Shown here: positions 16,262 to 25,196 of the stretch, in pieces | Layout: each line of letters starts with the position of its first letter | How positions within the stretch are numbered: position 1 is the first letter of the stretch | Program-made: the position numbers and the translations under genes | From: Myxococcales bacterium | Lineage (GTDB): Bacteria; Myxococcota_A; Polyangia; Fen-1088 | DNA length: 64,000 bases | Assembly (NCBI GenBank): GCA_022184915.1 | Contig: JAGTJU010000005.1 | Location: 248,001-312,000, forward strand | Direction of reading: 5' to 3' | The notes under the pieces: generated by a model | Seen by the model: only the letters and a program-made list of their open reading frames with translations | Told to the model about the DNA's origin: nothing | The model's database searches: none

Positions 16262-18260
16262 CCCGCGCGACGAGCTCCTCGACAAGATCCAGCTGTTGGA
16301 GGACGAGCTCGCCGCGATCAAAACGGCCTTCCGCGAGCGGGAGAACGTCATCACGCAGGGCTTCGCGAAGATGGACGTGATGCTCGTCGAGGTCGAGGCG
16401 CAGCGCAATGAACAGAAGGCCGTGGCCGAGGCCCTCGACCAAGCCAAAGGCTTCACGGAACGCGTGCTCGACACGATGTCCGAAGCGCTCCTGGTGCTCG
16501 ACCCTCAGGGTTACATCAAGCGGGTCAACCGCAGGACCCTCGAGCTCACCGGCTACAGCGAAGCCGAGTTGATGGGCGTCTCGGCGGACCGGCTCTTCGT
16601 CGACGAGGAGATCGAAGCCCTCCGCGAGAGCAAAGGCAAAAAGGTCAGACCCGAGTTCTCGCGGGCTTACCAGGTGTTCGCCCAGATTCGCGGCTGCGAG
16701 CTTCGCGGGGGCCTGGTTCGCAAGGATGGCTCCCGCATCCCTCACCTCTTCAGCTGGGGCGACATCCGCTCGCCCCAGGGCAAACGCGAAGGGTTGGTGG
16801 TGATTGGCACGGATGTGCGCGACATCGAAACGGCCCTCGGATCGCTCGCGAAGGCGCACGCAGGGATGCGCCTCGTGCTCGACAACGTGGACCAGGGATT
16901 CGTGACAGCCGATCTCGAAGGCAGGATGTCATGTGAGTACTCGGCCACCATGGACAAATGGTTCGGCAAGCCCGATCTCCATCAGCCCGTATGGGCGTGG
17001 TTCGGAGGCAGCACCGAGGATCAACCAGAAGGCGTCAACAGCACGTTCTGCCAGTGGTTGTCCCTGGGTTTTGGCGAGCTGCGCGAGGGCCTGCTGCCCG
17101 ATGAGCTGACACTCAGCCAGCTTCCGCAAACCCTCAAGAGAGGTAAGCGCACGTTCTCCGTTGAGTATCGTTTGATCGACGACGGTGCGCCTGCACCTCG
17201 ACGCGTTCTCATCGTGGTTTCGGACATCACGGCCGAGCTCGAACGAGAGAGAGCAGAGGCCGAAGACCGTCAGTTCGTCGCCGTATGTCGGCGCATCATG
17301 AAGGACCGCGACGGCTTCGAGTCTTTCTTCCAGGAGACAGACGCTTTGGTGAGGGGGCTCGATCGGGGTGACTATGAGCAGGACATGGTGGTCAAAAACC
17401 GCATCATCCACACCCTCAAGGGCAACGCAGCGATATGGGGCTTCGAGTCGGTCGCGGCGCTCTGCCACACCCTCGAAGACGAGATTTCTCAGGGCCAGGA
17501 AGAAGAAGCCCGTGAGGCTCTCGCGAAGGTGGTGAGGACCTGGCGTGAGACCATGACGCGGCTCGAGGACGTGCTCGTGGAGCGGGACGAAGGCATCACG
17601 CTCGCCCAGACGGAATACACGATGGTGCTCGAGGCGCTTCGCTCGAAAACCAGCCACGACAAGATCGAACGCTTCGTGCGCAGCTGGTCGAGAGAGCGCA
17701 GCGAGACACGTCTCAAGCGCGCCGCCCACCAGGCCGAGTGGCTGGGCATACGCCTCGGCCGGCCCGTCAACGTCACGATCGAAGCCAACCAACTGCGCCT
17801 GCCCGATCTCGCCTGGGACGGGTTCTGGAGCGCCTTGATTCACGCGGTACGCAACGCCCTCGATCACGGCATCGAGCCCGCCGAAGAGAGGCAAGCCCGA
17901 GGAAAGCGTCCTGTGGGCCAAATGCGGCTCGTCACCGAGCACAAGGAGGGTCACGTGGTCGTGGCTTTGGAGGACGACGGGCGCGGCATCGATTGGGAGA
18001 AAGTGCGGACCAAAGCGGCATCGGTAGGCGCTCCGTCCACGACCAACGAAGATCTGGAAGACGCGCTGTTCCTCGATGGCCTCTCCACCCGCGACGAGGT
18101 CACCAGCCTCTCGGGCCGAGGCGTGGGCATGTCGGCTTTGCGGCAGGCCTGTCGTGACCTCGGCGGCAACGTCAAGGTCTCGAGCGTGCCCGGCCAAGGC
18201 ACGCGCCTCGAGTTCTGGATGCCCTACCCGGGTATCGCTGCGGCCGCGAACGACAGCTGA
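16227..18260 (+). CDS. CheA-like sensor kinase: PAS, PAS-like, HPt and HATPase domains
   Basis: 677 residues, no membrane segment. Order: coiled coil (about 15-75), PAS (77-200), a second PAS-like segment (215-340), an HPt domain with the phosphorylatable His395 in IIHTLKGN, and a CheA-type ATPase with HAVRNALDHG (539-548), DDGRGID (583-589) and SGRGVGMSA (629-637). There is no CheW-like domain or receiver, so it is not a chemotaxis CheA. GGAG lies 9 nt before the ATG, inside the protease gene; the 35-nt overlap argues for co-expression with the hydrogenase. A role in sensing redox state or H2 turnover is an inference. The cognate response regulator is not in this window. Confidence 0.85.
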   Translation: MAQPQLQSQDFDPRDELLDKIQLLEDELAAIKTAFRERENVITQGFAKMDVMLVEVEAQRNEQKAVAEALDQAKGFTERVLDTMSEALLVLDPQGYIKRVNRRTLELTGYSEAELMGVSADRLFVDEEIEALRESKGKKVRPEFSRAYQVFAQIRGCELRGGLVRKDGSRIPHLFSWGDIRSPQGKREGLVVIGTDVRDIETALGSLAKAHAGMRLVLDNVDQGFVTADLEGRMSCEYSATMDKWFGKPDLHQPVWAWFGGSTEDQPEGVNSTFCQWLSLGFGELREGLLPDELTLSQLPQTLKRGKRTFSVEYRLIDDGAPAPRRVLIVVSDITAELERERAEAEDRQFVAVCRRIMKDRDGFESFFQETDALVRGLDRGDYEQDMVVKNRIIHTLKGNAAIWGFESVAALCHTLEDEISQGQEEEAREALAKVVRTWRETMTRLEDVLVERDEGITLAQTEYTMVLEALRSKTSHDKIERFVRSWSRERSETRLKRAAHQAEWLGIRLGRPVNVTIEANQLRLPDLAWDGFWSALIHAVRNALDHGIEPAEERQARGKRPVGQMRLVTEHKEGHVVVALEDDGRGIDWEKVRTKAASVGAPSTTNEDLEDALFLDGLSTRDEVTSLSGRGVGMSALRQACRDLGGNVKVSSVPGQGTRLEFWMPYPGIAAAANDS

Positions 18261-18272
18261 CGGTACGCGAGC

Positions 18273-18290
18273 GCCCGCCCAAGGGCGGGC
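18273..18290. terminator. GC hairpin between convergent genes
   Basis: GCCCGCCC AA GGGCGGGC is an 8-bp perfect inverted repeat (effective loop 4 nt or more) just after the kinase stop and before the stop of the convergent DUF1592 gene. No T-run follows on the plus strand, so this is a weak terminator call. Confidence 0.4.
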
Positions 18291-18291
18291 T

Positions 18292-19926
18292 TCACCTCTG
18301 CAAGGCAAACGTCTCGACGAGCGCATCCAGCAAGGGCGTACCGGCGTGCAAGCGCTCGGCCAGGCCGGGAAGCAGACAAGCCCCCTCTTCGGGGTGATCG
18401 GGCACCAAATACGCGAGGAGGTGCCAGGCGGCACAGTGCGCCCATCTCTCGTCGTTCGCCAGCCACGTGAAGAGCTCCTGGGGTCCGTCGAACGAGCGCT
18501 CCACGCTATCGTCGTCGAGCGACCATACTTGCCCCGAGAGGTCCAGGGGCAAGCCATTCTCGTGGCTGCGGGGGCGGCCAAGGCCATCGAAGCCCTCGAG
18601 CGCGAAGCCCAGGGGATCCACGAAGCGGTGGCAGTCCGCGCAGGAGGGGTCTGCGGCGTGGACCGTCTCGTAGCGGGCGCGCGTGGTCAACCCATCTGCC
18701 GCGTTCGCAGCCGGCGGCATCACGCCGGGAAGGGCCGGCGGCAGCTCGTCGCACATCCACCTCGTGCGAATCATCGCGCCTCTCCGCGTGGGAGAGGTCC
18801 CGTTCGGGAGCCCAAGGCTTGCGAGGAGCGCACCTTGGGCCCAAAGGCCCGCACCCTGGGGGCGCACCGAGAGCGAAAAGGCCGCCTCTTCCGCGGGTGC
18901 GTTCGTCGCCCCGTCGAGCCCATAGTGCGCGCGCAGCCGTGCGTTCAGGAAGGTGCGAGTCTCCGTGAGCAGCGCCGAAATCGGGCGACGAGCCTCGAGC
19001 AGATGGAAGGCGACGAACCGGCGTGTCTCTTCGACGAGATCACGGCGTAGCTCCTCCGCAAAGGGCTCGGTCTTCGCCACCGAAAGAACGTCCTCCACGC
19101 GCAGCCACTCTGAAAACGCCGCCAACAGGTGCTGACGCCCCACGGGGCCGGACAAGGCGCTCTCGATCAGGTCGCGCGCCCGCGCACCCGCCCCCGCCTG
19201 CAGAACCTCCGTGAGTGCGGCTTCGGAGGGCCCCCGGCCTTCGAGGCCGAAACTCATCCGCTCGAGCCACGCCAGGTCCGCTTGGCTCTGTTGACCGCGG
19301 TAGACGAACTCCGGCGACATCACGAGCGCCAGCAGCGTCGAGGATAACGCCTCCTGCGCTCCGGCTTCACCGACGCTGTCGCGCCAGAACACTGCAAATG
19401 AATCCCGTTCCTCGGCTTCGAGCGGCCGGCGAAACAAGAGCTGCCCCACGCGCTCCACCACGTCCGCCACGCAGGTCTCTGCAGGCACGGCACCACAGAA
19501 GGGCGGATCGGCCGTGAACCACTCCCCCACCTCGAACAAGTGCTCCGCAAAGTCGCCCTGAACCTTGCGCCCTGGCCCGTTGTTCGAAAAGCCTCCCTGG
19601 CCAGCGGGATCCAGCAGGAACTTGTCGATGAACCGCTGCCTGTCTTCGGCACGGAGCGCCTTGTGTGGAAACGCCAGAGCCAAGCTGTCCACGATCTCCG
19701 GCACGGAGAGCCGCTGCCACACAGGCGGATTCAGGCCGCAGACCTCTGCCGCATCCGGGGGCCGCGCGGCCGCATCCGGCGCGCTCGCATCCGCAGCCGC
19801 ATCGGCCGGCACGAGCCCCGCGTCTCGCAGGGGGGCTTCCCCCGCGCCGCACGCAGCGAGCCCGAACGCCAGGACCGACACCCGCGCCCAGGCCCCGCGG
19901 TCCCCCTGTCGGGCCCGCGCGCTCAC
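18292..19926 (-). CDS. DUF1592/DUF1588 domain lipoprotein (cytochrome-like)
   Basis: 544 residues. The GTG start overlaps the stop of the upstream DUF1552 gene as GTGA and gives a signal peptide with lipobox LAAC near residue 24. The body shows DUF1592 (YRGQQ... SRLSFGLEGRGPSEA-like), DUF1588 (TRWMCDELPPALPG, SCADCHRFVDPLGFALEGFDGLGR) and DUF1585 (LAYLVPD) regions. The CADCH motif is a single candidate c-type heme site or Cys pair. Family members occur with DUF1552 proteins in Planctomycetes and Myxococcota; their function is not established. Much longer upstream readings are antisense shadows. Confidence 0.85.
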   Translation of the reverse strand: MSARARQGDRGAWARVSVLAFGLAACGAGEAPLRDAGLVPADAAADASAPDAAARPPDAAEVCGLNPPVWQRLSVPEIVDSLALAFPHKALRAEDRQRFIDKFLLDPAGQGGFSNNGPGRKVQGDFAEHLFEVGEWFTADPPFCGAVPAETCVADVVERVGQLLFRRPLEAEERDSFAVFWRDSVGEAGAQEALSSTLLALVMSPEFVYRGQQSQADLAWLERMSFGLEGRGPSEAALTEVLQAGAGARARDLIESALSGPVGRQHLLAAFSEWLRVEDVLSVAKTEPFAEELRRDLVEETRRFVAFHLLEARRPISALLTETRTFLNARLRAHYGLDGATNAPAEEAAFSLSVRPQGAGLWAQGALLASLGLPNGTSPTRRGAMIRTRWMCDELPPALPGVMPPAANAADGLTTRARYETVHAADPSCADCHRFVDPLGFALEGFDGLGRPRSHENGLPLDLSGQVWSLDDDSVERSFDGPQELFTWLANDERWAHCAAWHLLAYLVPDHPEEGACLLPGLAERLHAGTPLLDALVETFALQR

Positions 19927-21224
19927 GTCGCCAATACCTCGAGCAAAGGTCCGTCTGCCCCTTCGGGATCTCGCTCCGTTCCCACCTGCGGCAGCATCAC
20001 CCCCATGAGGCGCGCCAATGTCACCAGAAGCGCGCCGTGAGAGCGCCCGCCGAAGTCGAGGTAAAGCCCACCCTTGAGGAGCCCCGCCCCCCCTCCGAAG
20101 AGCACGAACGGATTCGACTGGCAGTTGTGTTCCTGGCCGTCGGAGATCTCCGAACACCACAGCACGGTCGTGTTGTCGAGCAGCGTATGCGCCGGATCCA
20201 GCGGATCGGGGACAGAGAGGCCTTCGAGCAGCCGCACGAGCCGCGTGGCGTACCAGCGCTGACAATCGGCGTGTTGGGTGCGTCCGGTCGTGCCCACATC
20301 CGAGTGCGTGACGTCGTGATGCCCCCGCGCAACGCCGATGAACGAGAAGGGCACGTTGGCGTAAATCGACATCGACTGCAGCGTGATGATCCGAGTCGCA
20401 TCACACCGCAGCGCCGCAACCGCAAGATCGAGCTGAGCGTCGAAGAGTTGCGCGAAAGAAGCGTGGTCCCAGGGGTCGATGCCCCCCTGGCGCAAGGCTT
20501 CGACGCTGGCGATGCGGGGCACGTCCGCGCAACGCGGGCTTGCCGCCACAGACCCGCGCACACCGGGCACCCGCGCCAGGGACGCCTCGTACGCGCTGAG
20601 CCCGTCCTCGATCGCAGAGGCATCGGATCGCCCGGCCGCCCAGGCTCGCCGTGCCTTCAACCGCGCGTTCACGAACGCGGCCACGCGGCGGCGGCTCCGG
20701 TCCCGGGCGGGGTGTGCGGTGGCACCGAAGAGGGCGTCGAAGGCCGCCACCGGGTCGGGCCGGTGCGCGAGCGGTTCGGGCGAAAACACCCACTGGCCGC
20801 GCTCCGTGAAGCGCCGGCGTTCGTCGGGGATCACGCCCAGCTGAAGACTCGGCCACGGCGTCGTGCCCACAAGCCGGCCCGCGATCTCCTGGTCGATCGA
20901 GAGCTTCCCCCCGTTCGTCAAGAGCGACGCCATGGCCTCGTGGTTGCCCGCCCCGTACATGTCGAGCCCCCGCAACAGCACCATCCGGTCCCTGAAAGGG
21001 GCGAGCGGCGCAAGGATAGGGGAGAGCGGCGCCCCTGGGCTGCCCACCGCTTCGCCAAGGGGCAGCGCGGGCCAGAAGTACTCGGGAGGCACACCGTGAG
21101 GCGTATAGACGATCACCAGGCGGCGTGGGCGCCCTTCGGAAGGCGCGGCGCGCACACCCGCAGACGCCTGCAGCCAGCCGGCAGAGGCGATTTGGAACAT
21201 CCGTCGCCGCGTCCACCGCGTCAT
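19923..21224 (-). CDS. DUF1552 family secreted protein (Tat signal)
   Basis: 433 residues. The N-terminus WTRRRMFQIASAG fits a twin-arginine signal, so the protein would be exported folded. The mature part carries DUF1552 features: YTPHGVPPEYFWP, LLRGLDMYG, GNHEA, RGHHDVTHS and NTTVLWCSEISDGQEHN, an arrangement related to the sulfatase/alkaline-phosphatase-like DUF1501 and DUF1552 proteins. It is translated first and is coupled to the DUF1592 gene by a 4-nt overlap, the typical pairing of these two families. Divergent from the diheme cytochrome gene. Confidence 0.88.
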   Translation of the reverse strand: MTRWTRRRMFQIASAGWLQASAGVRAAPSEGRPRRLVIVYTPHGVPPEYFWPALPLGEAVGSPGAPLSPILAPLAPFRDRMVLLRGLDMYGAGNHEAMASLLTNGGKLSIDQEIAGRLVGTTPWPSLQLGVIPDERRRFTERGQWVFSPEPLAHRPDPVAAFDALFGATAHPARDRSRRRVAAFVNARLKARRAWAAGRSDASAIEDGLSAYEASLARVPGVRGSVAASPRCADVPRIASVEALRQGGIDPWDHASFAQLFDAQLDLAVAALRCDATRIITLQSMSIYANVPFSFIGVARGHHDVTHSDVGTTGRTQHADCQRWYATRLVRLLEGLSVPDPLDPAHTLLDNTTVLWCSEISDGQEHNCQSNPFVLFGGGAGLLKGGLYLDFGGRSHGALLVTLARLMGVMLPQVGTERDPEGADGPLLEVLAT

Positions 21225-21338
21225 GACTTCGAAGGCTACGCGGAAAAAGCGCTGTGGGAGGCCCCTTTATGCGCTTTGCCCTGACGAAACTCAAGCCGTC
21301 CGCGAGGCAGACCAAGGATACTGGGGGCTCGAGGCGGC

Positions 21339-22634
21339 ATGCACTTGGCCAGTTGTTCGCGCCCGCGTCCCCCCACCTTCTGTCCCGGACTGACCGCGCC
21401 CGCCCTTGCGGCGTGGCTGCTGTTATCCGCCTGCGCCGGTGCATCGAGCGACCCCGCCGACGACGCAGACGGGGCCGCGGCCGGCGCGGGGTCGGGCGGC
21501 GCGGCCGGCGCGGAGTCGGGCGGCGTGGCCGGCGCTAGGGGCGGTGCGGGCGGCGTGCCGCGCGCCGGGGGTGCGGGCGGCACGTCCCCAGGAGCCGGGG
21601 GCCAGGCCGGTGCCGGTGCAAATGCCCCCGTGCGAGCGCCGCAGGGGCTGATGGCACGACCTGCCAACCCCACGTGCACAGCGCCAGACTCCGAAGCCGC
21701 CGCTCCCGCCAAGCTGAGCGAGACCGGCTGCTTCCAGCCGGGCGACCCCCGCAAACCCGCTGCGGGGCTCATCCCTTACGGGGTCACGGCAGCCCTGTGG
21801 TCCGACGGCGCCGACAAACGACGGTGGATGGCGCTTCCCGATGGCGCGCAGATCGAAGTTGATCCCGCGACGGGCGATTTTTCGTTCCCCAACGGCACGG
21901 TGCTGCTCAAGGCCTTCGAGATGGACGGCATGCCGCTCGAGACGCGTTTTCTCGTGCGCCTCGCCACCGGCACCTGGGTTGCTTACACCTACGTGTTCAA
22001 CGAAGCCGGCACGGACGCCACGCTGCTCGGCCGGGAGAGCGACTACCGCTTCCTCGAACGCGCCGGGGGCACGCTCGAGTGGACGTTCCCCAGCCGCGAG
22101 AACTGTTTCGCGTGCCACACCGAGGGCGCGGGTCGTTCGATCGGCCTCGAGTTGGCGCAACTCGACGGCGACTTCGTCTACCCGGGCGACAAGCTCTCGA
22201 ATCAAGTGGACACGCTCATCGCCATCGGCGTTCTGCCGAGCGGCGTCGATCGCACGCAGGGCTTTCCTGCCCTCGACGACCCGCAGGCGTCGTTGGACCG
22301 TCGCGCCCGCGCCTACCTGCACGCCAACTGCGCGCACTGCCACAGGCCGGGCCAAACGAAGGACGTCTCCCTCGACCTTCGTTACGCATCACCGCTCGCG
22401 AACACCAATGCCTGCGGCGTGGCGCCTGCGAAGAACAAGTACGGCATCGACGAGATCAAGCTCATCGATCCCGGCGCCCCTGAAAACTCCATGGTCAGTT
22501 TCCGGATGCGCTCCACGGTGAAGAACATTCGCATGCCTGACCTCGGCACACGCGTCGTGGACGAACGCGCCCTCATGCTCGTCGACGACTGGATTTCATC
22601 GCTGCAAAGCTGCGCGGCCACGCCCCAGCCCTGA
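21339..22634 (+). CDS. SO2930-family diheme c-type cytochrome lipoprotein
   Basis: 431 residues. Signal peptide with lipobox LLSAC near residue 32, then a Gly/Ala-rich linker of about 60 residues, typical of myxobacterial lipoproteins. The globular part has two heme-binding motifs, CFACH (about 264) and CAHCH (about 335), and the family text LIPYGVTAALWSDGADKRRWMALPDG. Such cytochromes are thought to take electrons from periplasmic dehydrogenases, and a PQQ sugar dehydrogenase gene starts 14 nt downstream. The start given is the one that produces the signal; the next ATG in frame is far inside. Confidence 0.85.
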   Translation: MHLASCSRPRPPTFCPGLTAPALAAWLLLSACAGASSDPADDADGAAAGAGSGGAAGAESGGVAGARGGAGGVPRAGGAGGTSPGAGGQAGAGANAPVRAPQGLMARPANPTCTAPDSEAAAPAKLSETGCFQPGDPRKPAAGLIPYGVTAALWSDGADKRRWMALPDGAQIEVDPATGDFSFPNGTVLLKAFEMDGMPLETRFLVRLATGTWVAYTYVFNEAGTDATLLGRESDYRFLERAGGTLEWTFPSRENCFACHTEGAGRSIGLELAQLDGDFVYPGDKLSNQVDTLIAIGVLPSGVDRTQGFPALDDPQASLDRRARAYLHANCAHCHRPGQTKDVSLDLRYASPLANTNACGVAPAKNKYGIDEIKLIDPGAPENSMVSFRMRSTVKNIRMPDLGTRVVDERALMLVDDWISSLQSCAATPQP

Positions 22635-22647
22635 CCCAGGAGCCCGC

Positions 22648-22909
22648 ATGAACGCCCTCTTTCCCCGCACCCTCGTGTATGCCTCGTTGATGCTTGGGCT
22701 TGCGGCCTGCGCCGCCAGCACTGAGAAGGCTCCGGATACGGAGGCCCCCGGCCGCGGCGGCAACGGGGGAACCCGCAACGCCGGGGCCGGTGGGGCGGGC
22801 GGCGCCACAGGGACCCCCGGCGCAGGCGGCGCCACCGGCACCGCCGGCGCGGGCGGCGCCACGGGGACCGCCGGCACGGGCGGCACGGTGAACGGGGGGC
22901 GCGCCAGGC
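22648..22909 (+). pseudogene. 5' part of the sugar dehydrogenase gene: lipoprotein signal and linker in another frame
   Basis: This frame encodes MNALFPRTLVYASLML, lipobox LAAC and a long Gly/Thr/Ala linker (GGATGTAGAGGATGTAG type), then would run on into an Arg-rich nonsense stretch. The catalytic domain continues in the +1 frame. Removing one G from the run of six G at 22894-22899 joins linker and domain without a break (NGGAPGMAGGGG). It therefore belongs to the next entry, and the break is a real frameshift, a sequencing error, or a slippage site. Confidence 0.75.
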
Positions 22910-24184
22910 ATGGCCGGCGGAGGAGGGCCGTCGCCCGCTTCGCCCGCCACGTGCGCCCCCCCCAACCTCAAGCTGACCCGCATCGCCCAGCTCGACAGCC
23001 CGATGGCGCTCACCCAGGGCGGCGCCGACGATTTTCTCCTGGTCGCCGAGCGCGCTGGACGCATACGCGTCGTGAAGAACGGGATGCCCGCAGGCACCTT
23101 CATGGACCTGCAGTCATCCGTGGACACCGAGGCCTTCGACGACGCGAACACCGAACGCGGCCTTCAGAACCTGGCGCTTCACCCTGCCTACGCCGACAAC
23201 GGGCGCTTCTTCGTGTTCTACACCCGCCGCTCGAAAGACCCCTTTTCCGAGGGCGCACAGGGCGACATCGTGATCGCCGAAGGACAGCGTTCCGAAGATC
23301 CCACGAAAGCGAAGGCGGGCCTCACGCCCCTTCTGGTGATCCCCCACGGAGACGACCACCACATCGGTGGCATGCTCGCGTTCGGCCCCGATGGCTTTCT
23401 TTACGCCGCCACGGGCGATGGCGGCGGGGGCGACCAACGCGGCAAACGTTCGTGGGACCTCACGGACCTGCGCTCGAAGATCCTCCGCATCGATGTGGAT
23501 GACGTGGCTCGGCGCGTGCCCGGCAACATGACCCGCGACAACGCCAAGCCCCAAGTGTGGGCGAACGGCACCCGCAACCCGTTCCGCGGCAGCTTCGACC
23601 GCGTCACCGGCGATCTTTACTTCGGCGACGTGGGCGACGCGAGCTACGAGGAGGTCAACTTCGTGCCCCCGGGCAAAACGAACCTGAACTTCGGGTGGGG
23701 CTTCGACAAGAGCAAGGTGGAAGGCCCGCACCAGGTCCAAACAGGGATGGAAGGCCGCCACCCGATGCCCTACTACACGGCGGTGGCCTGGACGGAGCGC
23801 GACGAGCTGCCGATCCTCGAGTACCCGCACGACGGGCCGGGCTGGCAAGTGGCGGCGTCATCCTGGCAGATGAAGGGTTTCGCCTGCCTGGGCGCCATCG
23901 ACGACGCCGAGGGGTGCGCCCGCGCCGTCATCGGAGGTTACGTGTACCGCGGCAAGGCGATAGGACAGCTGAGTGGTCGCTACTTCTACGGGGATCACGT
24001 GCGCAACGAGATCCGCTCCTTCGTCGTGAAAGACGGGGCGCTCACCTGCCCGCACGATCACACGAGCGAGCTCGTCACCACCAGCACACGGCTTCAAGGG
24101 CTCACGGGCTTCGGCGAAGACAAAGACGGCGAACTCTACGCGCTCGATCTCGTCGGCAACGTGTACCGCATCGACCCGCGCTGA
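22910..24184 (+). CDS. PQQ-dependent sugar dehydrogenase (GSDH family), catalytic part
   Basis: 424 residues from the first ATG in this frame; a TGA at 22889-22891 blocks any longer reading. The beta-propeller shows GSDH family landmarks: ERGLQNLALHPAYADNGRFFVFYT, GDDHHIGGMLAFGPDGFLYAATGDGGGGDQRG, KILRIDVDD, WANGTRNPFRGSFDRVTGDLYFGDVG and GGYVYRG. The enzyme oxidises aldoses in the periplasm with pyrroloquinoline quinone, passing electrons to a cytochrome, here likely the diheme lipoprotein encoded upstream. The reading frame itself lacks a signal peptide; the signal lies in the upstream frame across a six-G run. Confidence 0.85.
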   Translation: MAGGGGPSPASPATCAPPNLKLTRIAQLDSPMALTQGGADDFLLVAERAGRIRVVKNGMPAGTFMDLQSSVDTEAFDDANTERGLQNLALHPAYADNGRFFVFYTRRSKDPFSEGAQGDIVIAEGQRSEDPTKAKAGLTPLLVIPHGDDHHIGGMLAFGPDGFLYAATGDGGGGDQRGKRSWDLTDLRSKILRIDVDDVARRVPGNMTRDNAKPQVWANGTRNPFRGSFDRVTGDLYFGDVGDASYEEVNFVPPGKTNLNFGWGFDKSKVEGPHQVQTGMEGRHPMPYYTAVAWTERDELPILEYPHDGPGWQVAASSWQMKGFACLGAIDDAEGCARAVIGGYVYRGKAIGQLSGRYFYGDHVRNEIRSFVVKDGALTCPHDHTSELVTTSTRLQGLTGFGEDKDGELYALDLVGNVYRIDPR

Positions 24185-24198
24185 GGATACAGTCCCGT

Positions 24199-25176
24199 AT
24201 GTTTCCCGCGCCCTCCCGGCCGAGCGCTTCGTGCGAGGCCCGCACACGCGCCTTTTCGCTTCGATCTGACCCGCTGCCGGGCCGCACCCCGGAAGACAAC
24301 CCTCGCGTGATGACGGTGGCGGGGCGCTTCGACAAGCTCACGCTCGCCGCGTTTTTGTCCCGCGCCCACCCGCACGTCGCTTGCGACGACTGGCGCGCCC
24401 GCGCGGAGGCGGGCTCTCTTTGTCTCGAAGGCCAACGCGTACGGGACCTCAACGTCACCGTACGAGCGGGCAACCGATTGATCCACACGATCCCCCGCGA
24501 GACCGAACCCGATGTGGCCACGGCCGTACGCTTCCTTTACGAAGACCCGCACATCTTTGTCGTTCACAAACCCGCCCCCCTGCCAGTTCACCCCTGTGGC
24601 CGCTTTCGGCGCAATACCTTGACCGCGCTCTTTGCGCACGCCTTTTCCGAGAGCGTCAAACCCGTGCACCGCCTGGATGCAGACACCGCGGGGCTCATGG
24701 TCCTGGCCCGCACGCGCCAAGCGGCCCATCACTTGGGGCGCCAATTCGAGAGCCGCACGGTGGAGAAGGACTATCTCGCTTTGGTGGAAGGACTGCCCCC
24801 ATGGGATCGCCTGGCGTGCACCTTGCCCCTTTCGAGCGCGCCCCAGGGCGCCGGCAAACGCGAGGTGGTTCCGGAGGGCCCCGATGCGGGCCACGACGCC
24901 CTGACCCTCTTCGAGCGGCTACGCCCCGACGTCGCCAACGCCCGCTGCCTGCTGAGGGCAAAACCAAGCTCCGGACGCACGAACCAGATTCGGGTGCACC
25001 TCGCCGCCCTGGGATTTCCGATCGTGGGTGACGCCGCCTACGCGGGCACGGACGCCTTCACGAGCGGCCAGTTCCCCTTATGCTTGCACGCCTTCAAGCT
25101 CGCGTTCCGGCATCCCCATACCGATGCGCCGCTTAGCTTCGAGGACGTGGCCCCCCCCTGGGCCGAAGGCGCCTGA
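24199..25176 (+). CDS. RluA-family pseudouridine synthase
   Basis: 325 residues. It should isomerise uridine in rRNA or tRNA. An N-terminal S4-like segment (about 45-100) precedes the catalytic domain with VHKPAPLPVHPCGR, the active-site motif HRLDADTAGLMVLAR (catalytic Asp) and KPSSGRTNQIRVHLAALGFPIVGDAAY. The frame is open much further upstream, but that part is the shadow of the sugar dehydrogenase; the ATG 14 nt after its stop is used, and another ATG at 24310 is possible. The target site cannot be told from the sequence. Confidence 0.9.
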   Translation: MFPAPSRPSASCEARTRAFSLRSDPLPGRTPEDNPRVMTVAGRFDKLTLAAFLSRAHPHVACDDWRARAEAGSLCLEGQRVRDLNVTVRAGNRLIHTIPRETEPDVATAVRFLYEDPHIFVVHKPAPLPVHPCGRFRRNTLTALFAHAFSESVKPVHRLDADTAGLMVLARTRQAAHHLGRQFESRTVEKDYLALVEGLPPWDRLACTLPLSSAPQGAGKREVVPEGPDAGHDALTLFERLRPDVANARCLLRAKPSSGRTNQIRVHLAALGFPIVGDAAYAGTDAFTSGQFPLCLHAFKLAFRHPHTDAPLSFEDVAPPWAEGA

Positions 25177-25196
25177 AGCCGGCTGGGCCCCTCCGT

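Noticed and set aside
6625-18260. Hydrogenase region as a mobile island
   Set aside because: No integrase, tRNA, direct repeats or change in base composition is visible at its borders.
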